From assembly GCF_009873495.1 (NCBI RefSeq), contig NZ_CP046703.1:6786501-6850500 (forward strand): DNA of 64,000 bases, in the 5' to 3' direction. The translations under genes and the position numbers were made by a program. Each line of letters starts with the position of its first letter. Within the stretch, counting starts at the first letter, position 1. The notes beneath the pieces are model-generated. The model was given only the letters and a program-made list of their open reading frames with translations, was not told the origin of the DNA and searched no databases. The stretch is from Nostoc sp. ATCC 53789. GTDB taxonomy: Bacteria; Cyanobacteriota; Cyanobacteriia; Cyanobacteriales; Nostocaceae. Positions 54,888 through 62,967 of the stretch are shown in pieces.

Positions 54888-55886
54888 CTAACGAAGAGAA
54901 TCTCCTCTTCGGTATTCGGCAGTTATGTCGTCTAACTTTTGTTTCAAACTGTCGTCGAGTTTGACTTCTACTGCCTTGAAGTTGTCGGCAAGTTGTTGTG
55001 GGCGACTAGCGCCGATGATGGGGGCAGTGATAATGGGATTAGATAAAACCCAAGCTACCGCTAGGGTGGTAAGGGAAAATCCGGCGAGATCCGCGACTGT
55101 GCGTAATTCCTCTACAGTATTGAACTCGCGATCGTGCCAGTAGCGTTCTTGATAACGTTCTGCGGCAGCACCTAGCGTAAAACGTGTACCAGAGGTGGGG
55201 CCTTGAGCGAGAATGTGTTTGCCGGTAAGCAGACCGCCCGCCAACGGATTGTAGGAAATTACACCCAGTCCTTCTTCTTTAGCTAGGGGCAATAGTTCTC
55301 GCTCAATTTCGCGGAACAACAGGTTGTAGCGGGGCTGAATTGAGACGAATCTGGTTAGATTTCGCGTTTCGGCGCGACCCAAGGCGCGAGCGAGTCGGTA
55401 AGCTAAGAAGTTGGAAACCCCGATGTAGCGTACTTTGCCAGCACGAACTACCGCGTCCAGCGCTTCCAGGGTTTCATCGAGGGGGGTGGAAGTATCGTCG
55501 GAGTGCAATTGGTACAGGTCGATATAGTCGGTTCCCAAACGTCGTAGAGAAGCATCGATCGCATCTAGAATATGTTTGCGCGAAGCACCCTGATCCCAAG
55601 GTGCAGGGCCAACCCGGCCGACGCACTTGGTAGCTAAGATAAAATGTTCGCGTTTGCCTTTGAGCCAGCGCCCAACGATTTCTTCGGTACGGCCAGCAGT
55701 GGTAAGCCCGCCGCCAAGTGGATAAACATCGGCTGTATCCAAAAAGTTGATTCCGCCATCGGCTGCCGTGTCGAGGATATCTCTAGAAGTTTCTTCGTCA
55801 GTCTGCAATCCAAAAGTCATGGTGCCAAGACAAAGACGGGAAACAGTTAATCCAGTTTTACCGAGATTGATAGTTGGTAAGGTCAT
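54888..55886 (-). CDS. Aldo/keto reductase
   Basis: A 332-residue NADPH-dependent oxidoreductase with the catalytic tetrad D50 and Y55 (LDTADVYPLG), K87 (LATKCVG) and H128 (YQLHSDD). VRYIGVSNF and PIIGASRPQQL near the C-terminus belong to the AKR fold and cofactor site. It reduces aldehydes or ketones; the natural substrate is unknown. It is divergent from the TauE/SafE gene, the two starts being only 42 bp apart. Confidence 0.92.
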   Translation of the reverse strand: MTLPTINLGKTGLTVSRLCLGTMTFGLQTDEETSRDILDTAADGGINFLDTADVYPLGGGLTTAGRTEEIVGRWLKGKREHFILATKCVGRVGPAPWDQGASRKHILDAIDASLRRLGTDYIDLYQLHSDDTSTPLDETLEALDAVVRAGKVRYIGVSNFLAYRLARALGRAETRNLTRFVSIQPRYNLLFREIERELLPLAKEEGLGVISYNPLAGGLLTGKHILAQGPTSGTRFTLGAAAERYQERYWHDREFNTVEELRTVADLAGFSLTTLAVAWVLSNPIITAPIIGASRPQQLADNFKAVEVKLDDSLKQKLDDITAEYRRGDSLR

Positions 55887-55928
55887 AGAATTGTCCCTAA
55901 TGCGACTGTTGTAGGTGTGGAGATTTAA

Positions 55929-56717
55929 ATGCGGAATATTTGGGCGTTTGCTTGGGGTGCTTTGGTCGGGATTCTTGGTGGGCTAATCGGTTTGGGTGGT
56001 GCAGAGTTTCGCTTACCAGTTTTAGTTAGCATTTTTAACTATCGAACTCTACAGGCAATTATTATCAATCTCATAGTTAGCCTCGTCACTGTTACCTTTT
56101 CATTCATTTTTCGGAGTGGCGTTATTGGTGTTGAGAATGTTTTTGCAAACCTGACAGTAATCATCAACATTCTGGCCGGCTCTCTCATTGGCTCTTATGT
56201 TGGGGTTAACTATGCAACCCAGATCAACGAACAAACATTAAATCGGATTGTTGTCGTTTTTCTATTTTTCCTGAGCTTCGTACTGATCGGTCATAATCTC
56301 ATTTTCAGTTTTCAGAGTTGGCAACTTCCAGACTTACTGAGAATCGGTATAGGTTTTGTAGCGGGAATTGTGATTGGGATATTTAGCAGTATGCTTGGTG
56401 TCGCAGGTGGTGAATTGATTATCCCTACGATCATTCTGGTGTTTGCAATTGATATCAAATTAGCAGGAAGTTTGAGTCTTGCAATCAGCATTCCCACAAT
56501 CATCATGGGTCTATTCAAATATAGAAGTCAGCAACGACTCAAAGAAGTGAAATCAGATCAAAGATTCATTGTTTCAATGGCATCTGGTTCAATACTAGGA
56601 GCATTCGTTGGTAGCAACCTTTTGAGGTATGTAGCAAGTTCTTGGTTGTATGTAATCTTGGGTGTAATTCTATTGTTATCGGCTTTGAAGTTAGCAAGGC
56701 ATAAGCGATCTGCATAA
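55929..56717 (+). CDS. TauE/SafE (TSUP) family anion permease
   Basis: A 262-residue membrane protein with about eight spans in two similar halves; the first begins GALVGILGGLIGLGGAEFRLPVLV and the second GFVAGIVIGIFSSMLGVAGGELIIPTIIL, the duplicated glycine-rich TSUP motif. Family members move sulfite, sulfoacetate, taurine or other organosulfur anions, which fits the SsuA-like and DszA-like neighbours. It converges on the esterase gene. Confidence 0.88.
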   Translation: MRNIWAFAWGALVGILGGLIGLGGAEFRLPVLVSIFNYRTLQAIIINLIVSLVTVTFSFIFRSGVIGVENVFANLTVIINILAGSLIGSYVGVNYATQINEQTLNRIVVVFLFFLSFVLIGHNLIFSFQSWQLPDLLRIGIGFVAGIVIGIFSSMLGVAGGELIIPTIILVFAIDIKLAGSLSLAISIPTIIMGLFKYRSQQRLKEVKSDQRFIVSMASGSILGAFVGSNLLRYVASSWLYVILGVILLLSALKLARHKRSA

Positions 56718-56756
56718 TGGGAATATTAACCAGCAAAGGCATCAGTTATTACTGAA

Positions 56757-57422
56757 TTAGCTCGATGCCACTACAGAAGCCTGACGACGACTCTGTGAAA
56801 CTAACCATTGTTGCAATTTCGAGTCTCTGTAAACTTCATCTGCTATAAAATGATCGCCTTCCGGTAGCACTGTCAAATCAACTTTCCCCCCGACTTTGCG
56901 TAAGCGCTCAACAAAATGCTCCGTGTCCTCAATTGGCAAATTTTTGTCTTGTCCACCTTGGAATATCTGAACGGGAATGTCTTTGAGTACGGCTAGTTCG
57001 CTTTCTGCTAATGTTTTAGGTACACGTCCAGACACAGGTATTAGACCTGCGAAGCGATCGGGATGCAAAGCAGCGATATGCCAAATACCGGCCGAGCCTA
57101 AGCTGAACCCGGCTAATATCACCCGCGCTGGATCGACGGGCTGGGAAGCGATCAGTTCATCAAGCAAAGCCAGCACGTCATCTGCTCGATCTGCCCAAGT
57201 CTGTTCAGCCGGAATCTGGGGTGCGGCGAAGACATAAGGTAATGAGTCGGATAAATCTACGAAACGAGGTAGACCCCATTTCAGTAGCACATTCAGATCC
57301 GTCCCGCGATCGCGTCCTCCATGTAAAAACAGAACTAAGGGTGCAGGTTGCTTGGCATTGTCAGAAACAGGCGAGAAAAGATAAGGCAAAGAACTATTGT
57401 GAGAGCGTTGTTCAACGGACAT
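56757..57422 (-). CDS. Alpha/beta-hydrolase esterase (phospholipase/carboxylesterase type)
   Basis: A 221-residue hydrolase with nucleophile S107 in GFSLGS, an acid in FQGGQDKNLP (about D178) and a histidine in PEGDHF (about H195). The N-terminal PLVLFLHGGRDRG supplies the oxyanion hole. Family members cut short esters; the natural substrate is unknown. The amidohydrolase gene lies downstream of nothing intervening but the start side: the esterase and amidohydrolase are on the same strand with 99 bp between them. Confidence 0.85.
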   Translation of the reverse strand: MSVEQRSHNSSLPYLFSPVSDNAKQPAPLVLFLHGGRDRGTDLNVLLKWGLPRFVDLSDSLPYVFAAPQIPAEQTWADRADDVLALLDELIASQPVDPARVILAGFSLGSAGIWHIAALHPDRFAGLIPVSGRVPKTLAESELAVLKDIPVQIFQGGQDKNLPIEDTEHFVERLRKVGGKVDLTVLPEGDHFIADEVYRDSKLQQWLVSQSRRQASVVASS

Positions 57423-57521
57423 GGTTGTGACTCCTAATTTATTTGGGCATGGGGCATTGGGAATTGGGCATGGGGAATTGATTATTTCTCCTCATCTATC
57501 CCCACGCCCTCATCTCGGCTT

Positions 57522-59060
57522 TTACGCCACTACCAGGCTCTTATCCACTTGTTTAAATTCGGTGTTACCTACTTTGGATTCGATCGCAGTACCCTTGAAA
57601 AATTCGGGGTTAGCTTGGGTGTAAAACTTGTAGGGATTAGCGAATACATAGGACTTAAAGTCGGCTTCGGAAATAACGCCTTCTTGAACCAAATCCCAGC
57701 TTTCAGCCAAGGGGGAAGTCAGGTCTGGTACATCCCAGTGACCAACATCGGAGGAATAGATGGCGTTGATTTTGACTCCCAAGGGATTGGCTTTGTCGTT
57801 GAATGCCGTAGCGATGGTGCGATCGTCAGACTCGGAACCAAAGAAGAAACTATTCACCCAGCGATCGCGGATGTCTTCAATTGTTTCAATGCCTGCGGCT
57901 GCAAAATCATCCAATTCGCTACCAATTGGCGCACGGCTATGACGGCTAAATGAAGCTCCCAGTACAGTCTTAGTCAATTCATCCTTATCGAGGGAATGCC
58001 CTTGAGTAACTTCTGCACCATAGCGTTCAAATATTTCAAATAGCTCATCGGCATTTGTCAATGCTGGATTGTAATTTTCCAGTGCCTTGATATTGCGCTT
58101 GGAGAAACGATCTACCAAATGAATGTAGACATGCGCACCCCAATCTGCACCACCTTCGAGCATCGCTACTCGCAACTGTGGAAAACGCTTGGTAACGCCA
58201 CCGAAGAACAACGCCTTTGCAAATGCTTCCGAACCATCGGCGAAGTGACCGATATGGTTGTTCATGTAGTTACTGATGGAGGAGCGTCCAGTCCAACCTT
58301 GGCTGCCGTAATGGGTGGTGACGGGTACGCCCAATTCCACGACCTTTGCCCAGAAGGGATCGTAGTCGTATTCACTATCTAGTCCGTAGAAGTCGATATA
58401 AGAAGCATACTTGGCGATTTCGGGGAATTTATCGGCTGGATATTTATCAGCGATCGCTTTAATCGGCCGTTTCACTCCGCCAGTGATATTAATCACTTTT
58501 AAACCGAGTGTTTTTACTGCAAACTCTAGCTCCTCAATGCCTTCCTGGGGAGTAGTTAAGGGAATACCAGCTACCGGTGTCAGGCGATCGCTATATTTGC
58601 GGTAAATATCAGCATGATAGTGATTTACCGCGCGTTGCAGTGCCTGACGATTCTCTGCACTGGCTCCAGCAGGTGCTAGGACATTGTTCGGAAATAGCAC
58701 CGAATAGTCTGACCCTTGCTCCGCCTGACGCTCATAGAGCAATTCAGGGAGGGTGTAAGTAGCTAAATCCAGCGTATTTTTGGTAACTCTCGCCCACCAA
58801 GGCGATCGGATTGTCCGGTTATATTGACGTTCTTCAGGGGTTTGTTGATACCAGTCTTTACCGTTGCTCTTGGAGTTAAGACGGGAAGCTTCTGTCTTAC
58901 GTAACTCATCTACAAGTTTCACACCACCGTACTTAGCGATGTAATCCTCAAACGCCGGTGTGAAATCATTGGTATGAACATCGGTATCGATTACCGGATA
59001 ATCAAGGGTTGCTCTGATTGCGGCGGAGCGTGAGGTCTTTAATCGGCTATATTCAGTCAT
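57522..59060 (-). CDS. Amidohydrolase_2 family protein with a C-terminal tail shared with the neighbouring monooxygenase
   Basis: A 512-residue TIM-barrel hydrolase. The metal-binding start is DYPVIDTDVHTND (DxDxH), later ligand regions are VTTHYGSQG, MLEGGADWG and YSSDVGHWD. Members hydrolyse or decarboxylate ring carboxylates, amides and related bonds (ACMSD-like). Following the barrel, the last ten residues are KQVDKSLVVA, almost identical to the last ten of the flavin monooxygenase encoded just upstream; the underlying 33 nt (57522-57554) match 59374-59406 at 31 positions. It probably acts in the same pathway as the monooxygenase. Confidence 0.87.
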   Translation of the reverse strand: MTEYSRLKTSRSAAIRATLDYPVIDTDVHTNDFTPAFEDYIAKYGGVKLVDELRKTEASRLNSKSNGKDWYQQTPEERQYNRTIRSPWWARVTKNTLDLATYTLPELLYERQAEQGSDYSVLFPNNVLAPAGASAENRQALQRAVNHYHADIYRKYSDRLTPVAGIPLTTPQEGIEELEFAVKTLGLKVINITGGVKRPIKAIADKYPADKFPEIAKYASYIDFYGLDSEYDYDPFWAKVVELGVPVTTHYGSQGWTGRSSISNYMNNHIGHFADGSEAFAKALFFGGVTKRFPQLRVAMLEGGADWGAHVYIHLVDRFSKRNIKALENYNPALTNADELFEIFERYGAEVTQGHSLDKDELTKTVLGASFSRHSRAPIGSELDDFAAAGIETIEDIRDRWVNSFFFGSESDDRTIATAFNDKANPLGVKINAIYSSDVGHWDVPDLTSPLAESWDLVQEGVISEADFKSYVFANPYKFYTQANPEFFKGTAIESKVGNTEFKQVDKSLVVA

Positions 59061-59091
59061 GTTTTTTCCTTTAAAAAATTACAAGGTTTTC

Positions 59092-59204
59092 CTAGTAGTC
59101 TGCCAACCCCAAAATGCTGCGTGATGGCTGGGGAAAGGGATTTGAAACCTTTCCCCCTTCCCCTTTACCCTTTACCCCGCCAAGTTCACTTGGCGAACTA
59201 CTAG
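59092..59204. repeat. CTAGTAGT-bounded palindromic repeat, copy 2 (inverted orientation)
   Basis: Bounded by CTAGTAGT (59092-59099) and ACTACTAG (59197-59204) in the 313-bp gap between the two tailed enzymes. Relative to copy 1 (49012-49139) it is reversed; the terminal hairpin is CGCCAAGTTCACTTGGCG (59178-59195), of different stem sequence but the same form. The G-rich and C-rich arms are also present. No gene is seen in this gap. Confidence 0.85.
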
Positions 59205-59373
59205 CAGCGTTGGATGCTGGTTAGTGTGTTAAAACTTACGCAAGAACTCTCTGAAACTCTTATTTCTCCGTGTCCTCTGCGTCCTCTGCGGTTCGATTTC
59301 CGATTCTGTAGGGCGGCGATCTACAGAAGGTGCGATCTAAAAGGTATGGCTTAAACATCTGCAAACAATTCAT

Positions 59374-60738
59374 TTACGCCAATACAAGGCTCTTATCCAC
59401 TTGTTTTGCAGCAAAACGATTGACCGGACGACGCAATCCCAAGTTTTCACGCAAGGTACTACCCTCGTATTCGGTACGGAACAATCCGCGTTTTTGCAAG
59501 ATGGGAACGACTAAGTTAACGAATTCATCTAATCCTGTGGGAAGGATTGGCGGCATGATATTAAAGCCGTCTGCTGCACCATTGTTGAACCATTCTTCTA
59601 GCTGGTCGGCAATGGTTTCGGGAGTACCAAGGATGGTGCGATGTCCTCGTGCGGTGGCAAGAGAGAGATACAACTGACGCAATGTGAGAGTGCCACGAGT
59701 CGCCAAATCTCTGACTAGTTTTAGACGACTCTTGTTAGTGTTGGTGTCGCTGGGCAGTTCAGGAGCCACATCATCTAGAGAATATTTCGACAAATCGACA
59801 CCTTTGTAATAGTTCTTTAAAATTCCCCAAGCGACATCAGGATGAATCAAAGATTGCAGGAATTCGTACTTTTCTTGAGCTTCTGCTTCGGTACGGCCAA
59901 TGATTGGGAAAGCACCAGGCATAATTTTTAAATCGTCTGGCGATCGCCCATATTGTGCTAATCTCCCTTTCACATCAGCATAAAATTCTTGGGCATCAGC
60001 TAGGGTTTGATTGGCGGTGAAAATTACTTCGGCGGTGCGTGCAGCTAAGTCCCGTCCAGATTCCGAGGCTCCAGCCTGAACAATCACGGGGTAGCCTTGA
60101 GGCGGACGACCGACGTTTAAAGGGCCTTGGACAGAAAAATATTTGCCTTTATGGTTGAGTGTATGCAGTTTGTCTGGATCGAAATAGACACCAGATTCTT
60201 TGTCGCGGATAAAAGCATCATCTTCCCAGCTATCCCACAGTCCTTTCACTACTTCCACAAACTCTTCGGCGCGTTCATAACGCTGGCTATGTTCTGGGTG
60301 ATGCTCAAGTCCGAAATTACGAGCAGCGTTCTCATTGCCTGTGGTGACTACATTCCACCCTGCGCGGCCGTTACTCAAGTAGTCCAATGAGGCAAACTTC
60401 CGCGCCAAGGTGTAGGGTTCTTCATAAGTAGTCGAGGCGGTGGAAATGAAGCCGATGTTTTTGGTAACAGAGGACAAGGCCGAGAAGAGAGTGACTGGCT
60501 CGAAATGGGCCATTTTACCGTTGCGATACTGAGTTTCTGGAGCGCCACCCCAAACTCCTGGGCTATCTGCCAAGAAAACTGCATCAAACAAGCCGCGTTC
60601 AGCAGTCTGGGTAATTTCCTTGTAATGCTCGAAATTCAATCCAGCATCTGCTTGTGCATCAGGGTGTCGCCAAGAGGAGACATGATGACCGGTGGCTTGA
60701 ACAAATGCACCTAAACGAAACTTGCGTGTTGTATTCAT
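59374..60738 (-). CDS. NtaA/SnaA/DszA-type FMN-dependent monooxygenase (LLM class)
   Basis: A 454-residue bacterial-luciferase-like flavoprotein. The N-terminal RLGAFVQATGHHVSSWRHP, AERGLFDAVFLADSP, YLSNGRAGWNVVTT, ARNFG and QAGASESGRDLAARTAEVIF segments are typical of the DszA/NtaA/SnaA branch, which oxidises sulfones, nitrilotriacetate or related compounds using FMNH2 from a separate reductase. It probably cleaves carbon-sulfur or carbon-nitrogen bonds here. The C-terminus ends KQVDKSLVLA, a tail shared with the amidohydrolase encoded next downstream. No flavin reductase gene is recognised nearby. Confidence 0.9.
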   Translation of the reverse strand: MNTTRKFRLGAFVQATGHHVSSWRHPDAQADAGLNFEHYKEITQTAERGLFDAVFLADSPGVWGGAPETQYRNGKMAHFEPVTLFSALSSVTKNIGFISTASTTYEEPYTLARKFASLDYLSNGRAGWNVVTTGNENAARNFGLEHHPEHSQRYERAEEFVEVVKGLWDSWEDDAFIRDKESGVYFDPDKLHTLNHKGKYFSVQGPLNVGRPPQGYPVIVQAGASESGRDLAARTAEVIFTANQTLADAQEFYADVKGRLAQYGRSPDDLKIMPGAFPIIGRTEAEAQEKYEFLQSLIHPDVAWGILKNYYKGVDLSKYSLDDVAPELPSDTNTNKSRLKLVRDLATRGTLTLRQLYLSLATARGHRTILGTPETIADQLEEWFNNGAADGFNIMPPILPTGLDEFVNLVVPILQKRGLFRTEYEGSTLRENLGLRRPVNRFAAKQVDKSLVLA

Positions 60739-61421
60739 AAGCTTTTTTCTTTTCTATAGTGTGATTGCTGATTTGCGTATAGCAGCTAATGGCTTTTCAT
60801 CTAACGTCAGTGTGCGATCGCTAATTCCTAACTGTTTGTAAAATCCTTATAACTACGTGGCAAGTGTCTGATGAGTAGACACAACTGCTGACATCCACCC
60901 AAAAAATACTCAGATGGCAGATTGATAAAATTCTTTCCATACAAAGCTTTGGGCTAGCATTTACTGCTAACTCCACACTGAATGTAATAATGGAATACTT
61001 TCAAAACAACTAAAATGTAGACTTCAGTTGCTCTATATGGAATGAAATAACCAAACTGTAAGTCAGGTTAATACCACAGCAAAATTAGGGTTGCTGCTGC
61101 TTGGCGCTCGAATTACCATAAATTTATGTAGCAATCTTACTCCGCAAATAGAGTCTACACGATGCATACAAAAAAATATGTACTGATGAACACAATATCA
61201 TGCAATACTAATTATTAGATTCTCTAATATTAAGTATTGCAAACTAATTGTTCAATATCTCAGATTAACTGTCTCGTTTGCGATGACCTCCGGTCGGTCG
61301 GAGACCATCGCCTCCGAGGGGCGGGTACGCGATCGCAGCACACTTAGAAATAAACGTCGTTTTTGTAACATAAAATCTTGTAGAGACGGCGATTTATCGC
61401 GTCTCAAAACCTATGAATGGT
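60739..61421. other. Intergenic region upstream of the flavin monooxygenase gene
   Basis: About 680 bp without a supported gene. It has HIP1 sites, a GGTCGGTCGGAGACC-type palindrome near 61290 and, at 61379-61405, a TGTAGAGACGGCGAT hairpin almost identical to an arm of the MITE at 42911-43044. The monooxygenase promoter must lie in the part nearest 60739. Confidence 0.45.
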
Positions 61422-61456
61422 AAAAACCCGGCTTCTCTATCAAAACCGGGTTTTTA
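61422..61456 (-). terminator. Rho-independent terminator after the DUF928 gene
   Basis: AAAAACCCGG and CCGGGTTTTT form a 10-bp-class stem with a 13-base loop, 14 bases past the DUF928 stop; both strands end in T- or A-runs, so it could work in both directions. Confidence 0.82.
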
Positions 61457-61469
61457 AGTAATTTTTAAT

Positions 61470-62384
61470 TTATTTTTGAACAGTACAACAGGGCAATAAA
61501 GGCTTGTTTACAACTTCTTTAATCTCTACTGAATTCAACAAATCTTCCCAATATTTCTGAACTTCAGGATCATTAGGACGCTGGCGGCGTAAATTAGCTA
61601 AAGTTCTGAGAGAATCTTCCCAAAATCCAGCAGTTGCAAATAGAACTGCACGATCCAAGTCTGTGTTTGGTTGGTTTAATTGAAGAGATAGATTTTCATC
61701 TTGCGATCGCACTATTGTACCTTCTACATAAGAGTCTTTATCGCGGTTGTTGGTATCACAAATCATTGAAAAAGTCCAACTATATTCTTTACCGATTTGT
61801 AGAGATGGCTGATTAGTAGGTACATTTACACTAACAATACCATTCTGCCCAACAGGTTTGAAAGTTCCTTTATACAATGGGTCGGAGCTATCATCATCCC
61901 GCAAAACAAATTCTAGTGCTTGTACTGTTGTAGAGGTTTGAGGAACATAGAAAAATAATGTGGGACGCTCTGCTGTGGTTCGTTGAGCTTCCTTATCTGT
62001 CGGTGTCAGGGGAATGATATTTTGTCCAGTTTGAAAGCAACTTCCTCGTGTTCCTGCTGACCTTACCCTACCAGGTCTACCTGGGACGAAGGCAATACGA
62101 TTTCTACCGCGTTGGATGTAACTTGTAACATTTCTAATTGCAGAAGTAGCGTATCTATCTCCAGGACGTAGCCGTTCTGCTTGCTGAAAATATCCCAAAG
62201 CTTTTCGGTAGTTTCTACGTTTGGTTTCGTTATAGCCGAGTTGCATATATTGCGTGTAAGCAGATTTGGCTTGTGCTAGTTGCAAAACTGACTCTGTTGC
62301 CAAAACCTGTGTAGTAATCACAGGTTCTAAGGGAAGAAATGCTAAAGCCGCAAGCAAATAGCTTGCCCAAAATCTATGTTTCAT
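61470..62384 (-). CDS. DUF928-family secreted protein with TPR-like segment
   Basis: A 304-residue exported protein. A signal peptide (MKHRFWASYLLAALAFLPLE, cut near ATES) is followed by a TPR-like pair (NYRKALGYFQQAERLRPGD, about residues 58-76), then the DUF928 domain (about 110-290) with AGTRGSCFQTGQNIIPLTP and ERPTLFFYVPQT. The C-terminal PCCTVQK has a Cys pair. DUF928 is common in filamentous cyanobacteria and its function is unknown. ATG 62384 is preferred to an upstream frame extension without signal character. Confidence 0.8.
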   Translation of the reverse strand: MKHRFWASYLLAALAFLPLEPVITTQVLATESVLQLAQAKSAYTQYMQLGYNETKRRNYRKALGYFQQAERLRPGDRYATSAIRNVTSYIQRGRNRIAFVPGRPGRVRSAGTRGSCFQTGQNIIPLTPTDKEAQRTTAERPTLFFYVPQTSTTVQALEFVLRDDDSSDPLYKGTFKPVGQNGIVSVNVPTNQPSLQIGKEYSWTFSMICDTNNRDKDSYVEGTIVRSQDENLSLQLNQPNTDLDRAVLFATAGFWEDSLRTLANLRRQRPNDPEVQKYWEDLLNSVEIKEVVNKPLLPCCTVQK

Positions 62385-62646
62385 AATGTCTATTTCCACT
62401 TGTAGTACGTTGATTGGGGCTATATAATACAATACCCTAAGCTTGACAGTAGTAAGGCTTTATGTACCAGTTTGTGGAAATGCTGAGGTAGCCTTCTACT
62501 TTTGCACAAGAAGATTCCCAACTTATTTTAGGACTTAGGCAGAACTATACAGTGTAGGGGCAATTCATGAATTGACCCTACACCGTGGATCTATTTCCTA
62601 TCAAAGAATGATTAATAAAAACCTGAAACGACGTATTTATCGAACA

Positions 62647-62890
62647 GAATTCAGGAGTCAGGAGTCAGAATTCAGAATGAATTCTGTGCGAGTGGCGGAT
62701 AGCGCAGCGTAAAGCCTTCTCTACGAGAGGCTGCGCCAACGGCATGGCTTCGCTTAAAGCGAGTCCACGAGCATCTGAATAGCCGGGTTTAAGACCCCCA
62801 CTAAATCTACGATTTGGTGGTCTTTAATCAGTCGCGGGTCTGAATCCCCGACTGATTTATTCTGACTCCTGAATTCTGACTTCTGAATTC
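62647..62890. repeat. Composite inverted-repeat block
   Basis: GAATTCAGGAGTCAGGAGTC-type units (62647-62685) return inverted at 62860-62890. Inside lie a GAGAGGCTGCGCC palindrome and two hairpins (GACCCCCACTAAATC/GATTTGGTGGTC and AATCAGTCGCGGG/CCCCGACTGATT). All belong to dispersed repeat types of Nostoc genomes. No gene is present between 62385 and 62967. Confidence 0.7.
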
Positions 62891-62918
62891 TTCTTCAATA
62901 TGCTTTATCAACAACACT

Positions 62919-62949
62919 TGTAGAGACGTAGCAGTGCTACATCTCTACA
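62919..62949 (-). terminator. Hairpin after the second ftsH, possible terminator
   Basis: TGTAGAGACGTAGCA and TGCTACATCTCTACA pair almost perfectly, starting about 20 bases beyond the ftsH stop. It belongs to the TGTAGAGACG hairpin family also seen at 42996 and 61379, so it is a dispersed repeat that may serve as terminator. Confidence 0.5.
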
Positions 62950-62967
62950 TTATTTTTCATCAGATGT

